A DNA stretch of 64,000 nucleotides. It comes from Musa acuminata AAA Group. Taxonomy: Eukaryota > Streptophyta > Magnoliopsida > Zingiberales > Musaceae. This document shows, one piece after another, positions 1 to 10,841 of the stretch (position 1 is its first letter; each line of letters opens with the position of its first letter). The stretch is from contig NC_088354.1 in assembly GCF_036884655.1 (NCBI RefSeq), positions 17,865,001-17,929,000 of the forward strand, read 5' to 3'. Position numbers and translations under genes: made by a program. The notes beneath the pieces were generated by a model that made no database searches, had not been told where the DNA came from, and saw only the letters and a list, made by a program, of their open reading frames with translations.

Positions 1-174
1 CACTACTACATTCAGGATTAATTGTGCACTACATTCAAGATTAAACAATAGAAGAAAATAGAAAACATGAATGTGGAAGTTGACATCATAAGACAAGCAC
101 GATGATGAAGAATCGGAAGATGTTTGACACCAGTAGTGAAAGAGAAATCAAAAGAACCAAATGGAAAGTGAAAT

Positions 175-212
<38 letters not shown>

Positions 213-305
213 AGATTTTTTTTCCCAATGCTAATATTGGCTGGGAAGAGGCTTATTTATAGCCAAACCCATCCAACAAGAATCACATGTCAATATGCAG
301 CAAGC
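1..305. other. Unassigned edge sequence with a CT microsatellite
   Basis: No gene recognised. A pure (CT)n run lies at about 180-209. The 90-residue reading frame crossing it is mostly Leu-Ser repeats from the microsatellite and shows no family resemblance. The stretch ends where the gypsy 3' LTR begins. Confidence 0.5.
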
Positions 306-901
306 TATTATGGATTTAGCTGGAATAGTGTAAGTCGTGAGGCACCTTGCGGCAAAGACACAAACTTAGGTTGAGTTACCTAAGTCGCGAAGTATCCTCA
401 TGCTAACTTCTCGGACTTAGCTAGGATTGCCTAAGTTATGATGTGCTCTTACAATATGTATCCGTAAAGGATCAACCAATTTGCAACTTCACTCAGATCC
501 CGAAGGACCTGTAAAAGAGAAAGTTGATTAGTTCAAAAATGAGCGACAAACAAGTCCCGACGTCTCACGGAAAGGGAAATCTTTACAAGCAATTCAACGA
601 GCACCTCGCATGCATGAGAGAAAAGAGGGAAAGGAGGAAAATAAAGACTTTAGAAGGTAGAACGAACAGTTGCAAGTCCACAAACAACTACTCACTAGGT
701 CCCAGGCGCGAAGGCAAGTTCCCATCAAGTTAACATGCAAACTTGTGAAGATTTTTCAATACCCGATAATATACCGAAGCCCCATCTAGCCTTGTGCCAC
801 CCGGGGGGTTCCAGGGTGCTGAGATGGTTGATGTTTTGGTATACTACTCTGGCTTGCAGAAAATAAGCTGTGGCACGCGAAAACGAAGCCATTTTGGGGC
901 A
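306..901 (-). repeat. Gypsy 3' LTR
   Basis: Aligns along its length with 5414-5998: both contain the repeated CTTAGCTGG..GCCTAAGTC motifs, the GATCCCGAAGGACCTG or GGTCCCGAAGGACCTG stretch, and the CACCCGGGGG block. Substitutions and small indels are frequent. The outer limit near 901 is set where similarity to the other LTR fades. Confidence 0.75.
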
Positions 902-999
902 TTTGGCCCGGCTTCGGGAAGCATCTTACGGATCTGAGTGGTAGGCTTTTAAGTTACTGGCATGAAAAATATTGTGAATTTTGAGTCATGCCGGCAGTT

Positions 1000-2268
1000 G
1001 CAACTTGTAGGAGACGTTGCCTACCCTACTGATAATTGGGAAGGGCACTTCATATTGCACACCAATCCTTTGTGTTCTTTGTTTATAAAGAATTGGAGTG
1101 ATGCTGGTTGGAGCTTTACCAACACCAAATTACCGACTTTGAACTCCTATGGTCGCCTTCCCAAGTCTACCCACTTCTTCATCTTTTTGGCGGCCTTCTC
1201 CAAGTAAGCTCGCACAATATCTACATTTCAATGTCATTCTTTTATAAAGTGATATGCTGACGGACTACTCCCAATATATCCAATAGCTAAGGTGTGAGGA
1301 GTTGATGGTTGTTGTCCTGTAATGATCTCGAAGGGGCTCTTGTTGGACGCAGAGCTCAGTTACAAGTTGTAGGAGAATTGAGCTATGTCCAACAGCTTCA
1401 CCCAATCTCGTTGGTTGGCACTCACATAGTGCCGAAGATATTGCTCTAGAAGCGAGTTTATCCTTTCAGTATGGCCATCCGTTTGGGGGTGGAGGCTTAT
1501 GGAGAAGTATAACTTAGACCCCAACAATTTGAATAGCTCGGTCCAGAATCGTCCTAAGAACCGAGCGTCTTGATCACTGATGATATTATGCAAGACTCTC
1601 CAATACTTCGCCACATTCTTCATCATCAGCTTGGCTGCCTCCTCTGCTGAACAGTGTAGGGGTGTAGGAATGAAAATTGTATACTTTGAAAATTGATCGA
1701 CCACCATGAGTATCGATCCGAGTCCCCTTACTGCTGGCAAGCTTGATATAAAGTCCAAGGAAATGCTCTCCCATGACCTTTCTGGTACAGGCAATAGCTC
1801 TAAAAGTCCCATCGACTTCCATTACTCTACCTTATCTTGTTGGCAAGTGAGGCACATTCGAATATAATCCTCCACATCAGTCCCCATCTTCGGCCAGTAG
1901 AAGGCCCTCTCCATGAGAGCCAATGTTCTGTGAATACCTGGATGTCTAGCCCAAAGGGAATCGTGACACTCTCTTAAGAGTTCATGCCTCAAATTGTCCA
2001 CTCGAGGAACATAAACTATATTCCCTTTTGTGTAAACAAGTCTCTCTTGGACCCAAAATCGTCGTGTCTTACCTTCTTTGATGAGCTGCATCAGGGTTAC
2101 CGCATGGGGATCACTGTACAGTCCATCCCTAATCCTGGAAAGGAAGTTGGAGTGCAACTTACTTGCTTGGCCTCTACCCTCCAACTGTATGGCATTCACT
2201 CGCTCCACTTTCTGACTCAATACATTGGCCACGACATTTGCTTTTCCGGGCTTGTACTCCATTGCCAT
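1000..2268 (-). pseudogene. Gypsy integrase (decayed)
   Basis: On the minus strand 2268-1822 carries the N-terminal H-H-C-C zinc-binding region (RHELLRECH .. CLTCQQDK). 1812-1360 carries the catalytic core with the D,D,E residues visible in the contexts SLDFI, SDQDARF and TDGHTERIN. A stop separates the two blocks. Below 1360 the C-terminal part (AYLEKAAKKMKKW, HKGLV) can be followed to about 1000 through stops. The enzyme would insert retrotransposon cDNA into the chromosome; this copy cannot. Confidence 0.85.
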
Positions 2269-3637
2269 ATCAAACTCAGCCAGGAAGTCCTAACATCGTG
2301 CTTATTTTGGGGAGAGTTTCTTTTGAGTTTGGAAATAGCTCAAAGTGATGTTGTCTATCCTCAGCACAAATCGCGATCCAAGAAGGTTGTGCCGCCAAAC
2401 TCGTAAACAGTGGACTACTACTGTCATCTTCTTCTCATGCATCGGATACCGTCACTCGATCTCGTTGAGCTTGCGACTCTCATAGGCCATCGGGTGACCC
2501 TCCTGCATGAGTACTCCTCCAATAATGAAGTCTGAAGCATCTGTATGGACTTCGAAAGGCTCCCCATAGTCCAAAAATTTGAGCACCGATTCTTCTAACA
2601 CAGTAGCCTTAAGATCTTATGGAATGCAACTTCACATTTATCAGACCACCTCCAAGGCTGCTCCTTCTTCAGCAACTCTGTCAATGGAGTTACACACTTC
2701 GAATACCCCGCTATAAAGTGCCGATAGTAGTTGACGAAACCAAAGAAGGATCTCAGCTCTAGCACCTTCTTTAGAGTTGTCAATCTGAATAGAGCTATTA
2801 CCCGAATAAAGTGTTCTCCTTGAGAACCTTGAAAATTATCCGAAGGTGCTCGATGTGCTCCTCGAGCATTTGGCTATAGACGATAATATCATCTAAGTAG
2901 ACAACCACAAACTTATCCAAATACTCTTTGAATAGTTGGTTCATAAGAGTGCAGAACGTGTCCAAAGCATTTGTTAAGCTGAAAGGCATCACTAAGAACT
3001 CAAATGCTCCATACCTAGTCATGCAGATAGTCTTCTCTTCATCGTCTTCAGCAATGTGCATCTGCCAGTATCCTGACCGGAGGTCAAGTTTGGAGAAATA
3101 CTTGGTTTTACCCAATTGGTCAAACAAGTCCACGATGAGTGAGATGGGATACTTATTCTTCACCGTCACTTTGTTGATAGCTCGATAATCAATGCATAGT
3201 GGGAGGCTCCCATCTTGTTTCTTTTGGAAGAGAATTGGAGCTCCAAATGGTGCTTTGGTACTACGGATAAGACCACCGCTTAGTAGTTCATCTAACTGCT
3301 TTTTGAGCTCTGTCAACTCTGGAGGGGGCATGCAGAATGGTAGTCTCACTGGAGGCTTCACTCTTAGCTCCAGCTCGATATGATGATCAACGCCTCTGCG
3401 TTGCGGCAGAGTCTTCGACAACTCGGGTGGCATAACATTTGCGAACTCCTTCAGAATGTTAGCCATCACAACAGGTTCATGAATGGCCTCCTCGTCGAGT
3501 AGCTCTAGCTTCATAGCAGCCACGAATGTTAATTCATCTTTTCGTACCCCTTTCTTCAATTGTAATGATGATATATGTTGGGTTTCCCTGGTTCCTCTCC
3601 GAGAGACGGGAACCACATAGGGGTCGCCATCTCCCAT
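2269..3637 (-). pseudogene. Gypsy reverse transcriptase / RNase H (decayed)
   Basis: The longest open piece, 3637-2798, is a recognisable retroviral-type reverse transcriptase with fingers and palm motifs (GGLIRSTKAPFGAP, KLDLRSGYWQ) and the catalytic YLDD box in [12 protein letters not shown]. It stops in the thumb. Coding resemblance resumes at 2783-2595 ([15 protein letters not shown], the connection typical of plant gypsy pol) and leads into a broken RNase H. MAMEYKPGKANVVANVLSQK at about 2268, the end of RNase H, is read in the same frame as the integrase start. Confidence 0.88.
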
Positions 3638-3950
3638 AGGGAGTTTAGGAACGATATTGGCACCAACTTTGTCGCGTGCATGAACTCCATTCCAAGAATT
3701 ACTTGGAAGTCATCCAATGGCATCACCATCATGTTTGTACTCCCGCTCCATGTTTCGATCTTGATGGAACTCCCTTTGCCAACCTGGAGATTCACTTGGC
3801 CTCTGAATTCACCGCTTTCATTCGACTTGGGTTCTTCTCCAAGATCAGCCCAAGTCGCTTTGCTTCTCGGTCAGCAATAAAGTTGTCGGTAGTGCTCGTG
3901 TCCACCATTGCACGGGTTATTTGGCCATTGAGCTTAATGTCTACATACAA
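3556..3950 (-). pseudogene. Gypsy retropepsin with altered active site
   Basis: Minus-strand translation gives VDTSTTDNFIAD followed by a linker and VMPLDDFQVILGMEFM, the flap-to-C-terminal part of plant gypsy proteases. In active relatives the first motif reads D-T/S-G-A. Here the Asp is kept but the Gly-Ala is Ser-Thr, so the enzyme is probably inactive. It lies between the gag zinc knuckle and the RT as expected. Confidence 0.75.
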
Positions 3951-3999
3951 CAGCTCACTGCTCTATGCTTTTTGTGGCCTTACCTTCATGTTCTCCCCC

Positions 4000-5352
4000 A
4001 CTTGACCTCGCATAACATTGAACGAACGCATTGCTCCCATCCGGGATCCTTGCGACTCCTTATTGTCGCTGCTGAATTTTGAACTACTCGAACTAAGAGC
4101 GATAGCCTTGCCTTTGTCTGATTTGGGGGGTGGATAGAAAAGTTGTTAAGGTATTGAGTGGTTGTTTCTGTGGGCACTCTCTCACCATGTGCAGCCCTCC
4201 ACACAAGAAGCATCCGCTAGGTTTTGGAGCCTTACCTTTTGAGCTTAGCCCTTTGTGGGAATTCGTCTTCCTTTGTTCGCCCCTAGGCTCCTTCCCTAGA
4301 GAATATTTTGGAGAGCGGTTTCCTGAAAATTATTTCCTTTTTCTCGAGTCCTCCGAGGAAACAAAGTCAATGAGCCTTTCTACGACCGCAGTTGCCCCGA
4401 TCACATTGGTGACACTCCTTTGATGCAGTTCTTATTGAGCCCATGGCTTCAAACCATCAAGGAAGCTGAACAGCTTATTCTTCTTGGACATGTCCTATAT
4501 GTCCAGCATTAGTGTAGAAAATTACTTCGCATAGTCTCGAATGGAAGTGCTTTGGCGGAATTGTCTCAGTTTCCTCCTTGTGATGAACTCTGTGTTCTTA
4601 GGTAGGAACTGAGCTCTCAACTCCCACTTCAAGTCCTCCCATGTGTCCACCCGACACCGACCTTGTTGGATTTCCTTCCAACGGGTTCGCCACTAAAGTT
4701 TTACATCCCCATTCAAATACATGGTTGCTATCAAAGCTTTGGTTTCTTCAAAATCAGGCCTCGTAGCTCGAAAGTATTATTCCATGTCGAACAAGAAATT
4801 CTCAAGCTCTTTAGCATCTCTAGCACCCCCATAATAATACGGCTCGGGTGCTCTCAAGTTTTGTGACGGCGCAACGCGGGTGTTGCTTCTTCTTGCATTC
4901 AGTGCCCTTATGAGCATGGTCACCCTGGAAGTGAGTTCCGCCATGACTTCGTGCAGATATTGCATGGAGTCTTTGGTGTCATTTGATAGTCAATTGACTA
5001 GGGCCTCAATCTTCTCGATCCAGGATTCAACTTCTTCTTGCGAGCTTTCTACCCTATGAAGCCTTCGTTGGTCATGGTAAAGTTCCTCCAAGATCGCTTC
5101 AAGAACATCCAAGTGGGTTTCTACCACTGTAAGTCTCTCCTTATGGCTCTTTTTTCCAGTTGGTGCTTCATATTGGGCCTCTTCTGCTCGCGGAGAGTAG
5201 CCAACTTCTCGCTCATCATGTTCGTTGTCGCGCTCCTCCTGAGCGACTCCAACAACATGAGAGCGAGTATGCACTTGCAGCCCACCTGCAGCTGCTTGGG
5301 GTAAGGGTCTGGCTTGCCCCGTCTTGCTTGATTCGCCATGATGCTTTGCCAT
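4000..5352 (-). pseudogene. Gypsy gag (decayed)
   Basis: Starts at 5352 (MAKHHGESSKT), 43 bp after the primer-binding site. A first open block (5352-4990) has a coiled-coil-like Glu-rich stretch. The next block from 4965 carries a capsid region (APEPYYYGGARDAKELENFL .. ATMYLNGDVKLWWRTRW), read on through stops. A single zinc knuckle CFLCGGLHMVRECP lies near 4175-4215. The protein would coat the retrotransposon RNA. Several in-frame stops (for example before 4965 and around 4500 and 4430) make it a pseudogene. Confidence 0.8.
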
Positions 5353-5394
5353 GGTGAGATTGTGAAGTTTCTTCGCTACTTGCTTGAATTGATT

Positions 5395-5410
5395 GCCCGC
5401 TCTGATACCA
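5395..5410 (-). promoter_or_regulatory. Primer-binding site, tRNA-Met type
   Basis: On the minus strand the sequence reads TGGTATCAGAGCGGGC, whose first 12 bases match the usual plant initiator tRNA-Met primer site. It is three bases inside the proposed LTR end at 5414, the expected position. Confidence 0.88.
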
Positions 5411-5413
5411 CAA

Positions 5414-5998
5414 TGTCATGGACTTAACTGGAATTGCCTAAGTCGTGAGGCACCCTTGCGGCAAAGACGCGAACTTAGCTTAAGTTGCTTAAGTCGCGAA
5501 GCACCCTCGCACCAACTTCTCGGACTTAGCTGGGATTGCCTAAGTCATGACGTGCTCTTGCGATATGTGTCTGCAAAGGGTCAACCAATTTACAATCTCA
5601 TTCAGGTCCCGAAGGACCTGTAAAAGAGAAAGTTGATTAGTTTAAAAACGAATAGACGTCTCGCGGAAAGGGGAAGCTTTATAAGCAATTCAGCGAGCAC
5701 CTCGCATGCATAAGAGAAAAGAGGGGAAGGAGGAAAATAAAGACTTTATAAGGTATAACAAATAGTTGCAAGCCCATAAATAACTGCTCACTAGGCCCCG
5801 GGCGTGAAGGCAAGTTCCCGTCAAGTTAACGTACGAACTTATGAAGATTTTTCAACACCCAACAATATACCGAAGCCCCATCGAGCCTTGTACCACCCGG
5901 GGGATTCCAGGGTGTTGAGATGGTTGGCATTTTAGTGTGTTACTACAGCTTGCAGAAAAATTGCTGTGGCACCCGAAAACGGAGTCATTTTGGGGTAG
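5414..5998 (-). repeat. Gypsy 5' LTR
   Basis: Partner of 306-901. Its inner end is fixed by the adjacent primer-binding site. The outer end near 5998 is where similarity to the other LTR stops and is approximate. Confidence 0.75.
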
Positions 5999-7131
5999 TT
6001 CAGCCCGACGTGGTGAGCGGTCGTACTACAGCATTGCAACCTATTCGAATATGTATTTTTACAAGCAAAAACACATAAAACCAAGGTAAAATAGACTGTC
6101 ATGTATATGTACAAGCATACAAAAGCAACGAACGGTTCGTTGAACGAAGTTATTGTAAATGCACGATGACTATTCGTGATAGAGTGACGGAACAACACGC
6201 GAGTAGTACCTTTGTATAGCCGACTACCATGCCATAAAAATAAGGGTCGTACCTGCACAAAGCTAACTACTGTGGCAAGGATAAAAAGATAAGTTTATAA
6301 TATGATAAAAATACAGAAAATAAAATATTAGATCAAATTCTCCAACCCAAATTAAGTGCACGTGAATGAGTTTAGGCCAATCATCCTGCTTAGCACCATG
6401 GCAAATGTGGAGAAGAGAATAAAGACGGGAGGAAGAAACCCTTCAACTGCTAATGTCGGACTAAAGTCCTTGCACGGTGAAGAGAATTTGAGTTTTTGCC
6501 CTTCATGTCCCAACACAACACACCGTTAGAATTGCAAGGTGGTAAGCAATTAATTATTTCCTTCGAATTTTGACAGCTTTAAGGAGGTACATTTGGCCTC
6601 CGCTATCATATTTTGTGAAGATAAAGGCCTGAAGTTTTTTCTTTTTGTAAGTTTTAGAAGGCATACTTTTCACGATATTCGTCGTTTCTATTGCTTATAG
6701 TTTTATCCAAAATACTGATTTCCTTTAGTCATTTTAAGTTAAGATGAATTTGGTAGTACTACATGCAAAATTTACTAGATTATATTGTTTACTAGTTAAT
6801 GTTGTGGAGCACCGAAGGCTTCACTATTAAATCCTTAAGATTTAGTGACTGATCAAATTGTTTGATCATGGTGACATAACTAAGGGCTGCTGAACTGAGG
6901 TCTAGTTTTTTTTTTCTTCTGTCCTTTCTGGACCTTCTGTGACTATTTTATGTGTTGTTTAAACTTTAGTAATAAATGATATACACCTTGGTTTGCTTTT
7001 GTAATGAGAAGAAATATGTTGTACGCTTCCATGTAGTATGATATTTTTCAAACTTGGACACTAGTATCGATGTTATATTTCTTAACACAGCTCAGATTTG
7101 CCTGGATTATGCTTAGGCTTTATTTTGATAT
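5999..7131. other. Intergenic, no gene recognised
   Basis: AT-rich sequence with no coding resemblance on either strand. The 108-residue minus frame at 6258-5932 is not recognisable and overlaps the gypsy LTR edge. Confidence 0.5.
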
Positions 7132-8746
7132 TGTTAGGATTCGGTACTAAGAGGGAGGGGTGAATTAGTGCAGTGATAAAATAACATCGGTTTAAATAAC
7201 TTCATATGATAAAAATTATTTCCGACGAAAAACTGTTTCGTAAAGGTAATACTTTGAAAGCGTACATAAACGTATTGAAGGCAGTAAGCTATTAAAGAGG
7301 TTTGCAGTATGTAAATGGTAGGAAGTAAATGCAAACTAGAGTTTTAGAGTGGTTCAGTCAATCTTGACCTACATCCACTTTTGGCTTCCTCCTCCGACGA
7401 GGTCACCGACGTCAACTAGAGGTCTTCCTTTAATAGGCGAAGGCCAACCACTCTTTTACAGCTTTTTCTCCTTTTGACGGGTTTAGAAGACAACCCTTAC
7501 AAGCACTCACTTACTCCTTTCTCAAACTAGTCTAACACTTAGAAGAGGGAGAGAAGATCATACAAGATTTTAGTAGTGTTTCTTTCTTTTTAAACTCTTT
7601 GTGCTTATGTGCTTTAACTAGGGATGAGAGGGGTATTTATAGGCTTCAAGTTGATTCAAACTTGGAGCCTAAAATTTTTCCATCTCAGGTTCCTTGAGCA
7701 CGGGTAGTACCACTACTTGCGTTGGGCGGTACCATCGCCCAGTGTCAATCGATGCTGATACTGTCCTGGGCGGTACCACCACCCAAGTCTAGTGGCACCA
7801 CTGCCTGGGGGGCAGTGCTGGGCGGTACCATCGCTTGGCACCCTGCCAGGGGCGGTACAACCGCTCAGATTGGCAATACCACCGCCTTACACAGTCTCGA
7901 GGTCTGTGCCACGACGGTGAGACTCCTTGGGGCACTATTTGGGCTTCTTATTATGCCCAACACAGTTCTTACATGGGCCTAGCTGAACCCTAATTGGGTT
8001 GGCTCAAATCCAAGCCCAATTACGTGCTAACTACGAAATCCTAAGACATTTACTAAGCTAAACAAGTCCCTATGTCTATCTTCCGGCGAGCTTCCGGTGA
8101 ACTTTCGACGATCTCTCGACAATGTTCCGGCGGACTCCCGACAAGCTCCTAGACTTCACGACGATCTTCTTGGCGAGTTCTGACAAGCTTCTCTGGCAAG
8201 CTTTGCGACTTCTCGGCTGGTTTCGTCAGAACTTCCGGCGAACATCCGGACTTTCGATGAACTCTCGAACTCCCAATGTGATCACGTCCTTAACTTCAAG
8301 ACTTCATTTTGTTTCATGCCTTGCTATCGTAGTTAATCTTGTATATGTAAAAACATACTTCGATCTAAACAATTAATACTAAGCATTAATCAAGTTGTCC
8401 GACATGTCATTGGTCTCTCGACACTTCGTCCGATTCTTCGACGCATCATCCTCTCTTTTGGCCTATTGCCCAATCAGCCAATTGACTCCGCAACTTCGAT
8501 ATCCTTGGCGCAATATCCGCTTTTCTTGGCCCAATGCTCGAATCCACGACCCGAAGCCTTCTGTCGATACGTCAATCATTCCTCCGGCCCGACGTCCAAT
8601 CTTCTGACATGTTTTCCCCTGGCACAACATGATTCTTTCTGCTTTAATTATCTCATCCTGATCGAAGCATCCTGCGTCACTCAAAATGCATATTAAAATA
8701 TAAAGACATATCAATTGGTTTTATCATCAAAATATGAGATTCAACA
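7132..8746 (-). mobile_element. Solo LTR, SIRE/Maximus-like copia family
   Basis: Begins TGTTAGGATTC and ends GATTCAACA, matching the ends of the LTR at 26224-27467. It shares with it the GGCGGTACCACCGCC palindrome cluster (about 7720-7880) and the later TCCGGC/GATCCTTCGGC-rich part. A minus-strand TATA box (TATAAATACC near 7630-7640) gives the orientation. Flanking pentamers are GATAT and TATAT, four of five alike. No internal retrotransposon sequence follows on either side, so this looks like a recombined solo LTR. Confidence 0.75.
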
Positions 8747-9104
8747 TATATAAACCGTCAAAACAATTTGTGGATATCAATAAAAGGAATCCGGAAATAC
8801 GATTGATATAGATGACAGATTAATAGTTGTTGCAATTTTCTTTGATTAGATTAAAATTCTGAGGAACTAGAATTCTACTCGTGCATTCTAAAGCATTGCT
8901 ATTTTGGAAGTATTTTGGAAGTATTCTTGAGGAGTTGTGGAGTTGTGTCATTGTATACTTGAATTTGTGGTTTGATAGTAATTGATTATTTTTCTTTGAT
9001 TTGAATTGTATGCCATTTTCTGTATAAACCTCCTGAATTTGATGACTTGTGATGTGGTTTATGGTTACTAGACATGTGGTGGCAGCATTTGATGGATATC
9101 ATTC

Positions 9105-9165
<61 letters not shown>

Positions 9166-9493
9166 TTTTTGCTTAATTCTGTCCTAAGTAGTGAATTCTA
9201 TTACGGTTGAATTCCTCAAATTTCCACTATAATGAATTCCTCAATATTCTATTCTAATGGAATGGTATTCTCTGATAAATTTATATAAATAATTATATTA
9301 GTGTATAGTCGGCTTAGAACTTGTCACAATACGTGGCTGTGAGAGAAAATGATTATGTGAATCGAGGATGATATCGTACTCGTAACAGCTCAGATATGCC
9401 CTTTTCTTCTGCATTCCCTCTTTTCCCTCTTACCCTCAAAAGTTTACCCGATTCGGCACTTCAAGTACTGCGGCTTATGATCACGATCACGAT
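8747..9493. other. Intergenic with (ATT)n microsatellite
   Basis: No gene recognised. An uninterrupted (ATT)n run of about 58 bp lies at 9105-9162. The remainder is AT-rich. Confidence 0.55.
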
Positions 9494-9590
9494 ATGGAGC
9501 GCACATCTCCCCCGCCCCACAAACGCCACTTCAGCGCCGCCAATAGCTTCTTCAACCTATCTCGGTTTACGATCACCAGTTGGAAAAGCT
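9494..9590 (+). pseudogene. Possible fragment related to gene 1 N-terminus
   Basis: The frame opening with ATG at 9494 reads MERTSPPPHKRHFSAAN. Gene 1 begins MAYVPPHKRHSGTAN. The shared core is PPHKRH followed after a few residues by AN, and the codons are similar. Downstream similarity is lost within about 20 residues and there is no matching second exon. It could be a truncated paralogue or chance. Confidence 0.3.
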
Positions 9591-9699
9591 TGATTTCGAA
9601 ACAAGGTTGTCTACTATGCTTCTCTTTATCTCATACGATATCTGTATAATTTTACGGTCTCGATCAATCATGTTGTATTAATCGAGACGATCAATGAGA

Positions 9700-10480
9700 T
9701 AGCACGCCGCAGTCGGGCTGGGGAAACGCTACCCCAAGCTATGTGAGAAGGAAGGCACCGCTCTCGCCCCGCACACGACTCACTCTGGTTCTCGAGGTTG
9801 AAAGAAAGAAAGAGCAAGCGATCCAAGTGCTTCGGCCTCGCTAAACAGGTATTCGTCTCCCCCTTTCCGTTCCGCCTGTTCATGCCATTCTTAACAATTG
9901 ATCTCTCTGGTTTCTGGATTCTTGCGCTTTGGATCGATTGTAGGGTTTCGTCACCGCATGTTTTTGGTTTCAAATTGTTCTTTTTCTTTGGTTTTTCGTC
10001 TGTTCTTCTATTTTTGAGGATGTGTTCTAAGGTTTTGCCGCGAGATTCTTGAATACATTAGTTTGTAGTATAATGTTTTTATCATCTTTAATCGAGAAAG
10101 AGGAGGATTCTTGTTTTGTAGTATAATGTCAGATTTTTAGATCTGACTTCTATATGTTGTCATCACCAGTCTCGAAAAAGTTTGGGTTTTTTTTTTTTTC
10201 AGGTTAGCGAATAAAAACAATTGAAGGACTTCGAGAAGCAATTTTTAGATCGATGTAGCAGCCAACTATTTCAGGATCAATTTTGTGCTTCGGATGGGTC
10301 TGTCTATATTCTTTGGCGTCATTTCTTTTATGGTATTTTGTTATGCTGCAACAATGTCGAAGCTTCTTCCAGAATCAGGAAATCAGATATTATTATCCAT
10401 TCAAAATGACTGGTAAATATTACATATCTCGGTCCACTTGTGGTAAAAATGAGTTTAAGCAAATTGCATATTACTACTTC
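9700..10480 (+). other. Orphan 5'-UTR-like leader with intron
   Basis: GC-balanced sequence up to AAACAG at about 9849 is followed by GTATTC and a T-rich stretch ending in a 15-base T run and CAG at about 10202. This is a typical plant leader intron. Beyond it I see no long coding exon; frames of 60-66 residues are unrecognised. It may be the promoter and leader of a lost or non-coding gene. Confidence 0.3.
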
Positions 10481-10489
10481 TGAATGGAA

Positions 10490-10672
10490 TTAGCTTAGAT
10501 AAAGTTGTCCATCATGCTTGTCCATAATATAAGCAATATCTCTATCTTTGAACTTTGGAGTTGTCACAGATATTTCTGGAATCACAACTTCACTAGGATT
10601 GATAAACACTTTATTTTGTCTTCTCAATGTTCTTCTCTTATAATCATCGGACACGTTTTTTACTTGTTGCAA
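10490..10672 (-). other. Unrecognised 60-residue reading frame
   Basis: A minus-strand frame rich in charged residues (DYKRRTLRRQNK, then KFKDRDIAYIMDKHDG). The composition looks protein-like rather than random, but I cannot assign a family. It has no neighbouring exons. It might be a scrap of a retroelement polyprotein. Confidence 0.25.
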
Positions 10673-10841
10673 ATGTTTATACGAGGAAGATTACTATGAT
10701 AACCGAGTCTTCAAAGGGCGAAAGTGGATCAAATGCAAATACTGGAATTGACGTTTTAGAGTGTCACATAGAATAGCTCCGGAAATAATCCAAAGTTCCA
10801 TCAAGAATATATAAAAGTGTTGTTAGTGAATAAAAGTACCA

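Larger units (their letters stand above)
306..5998 (-). mobile_element. Decayed Ty3/gypsy LTR retrotransposon, probably chromovirus-like
   Basis: Two related sequences of about 590 bp (306-901 and 5414-5998) flank an internal region that on the minus strand encodes, in order, gag, protease, reverse transcriptase, RNase H and integrase. That is the Ty3/gypsy order. A tRNA-Met type primer-binding site directly abuts the 5' LTR. Frames are broken by many stops and frameshifts and the LTRs differ at many positions, so the copy is old and dead. After the integrase I can follow only a short basic stretch before the 3' LTR; a chromodomain, expected in the closest lineages, is not readable. Outer boundaries are approximate because I found no matching 5-bp target duplication. 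Confidence 0.85.

Noticed and set aside
1984..2406. Plus-strand 140-residue frame, and others on the plus strand within 2100-5300
   Set aside because: Shadows of the minus-strand gypsy polyprotein; no family resemblance.
9105..9162. (ATT)n run as a possible regulatory element
   Set aside because: A simple microsatellite with no gene nearby to regulate.
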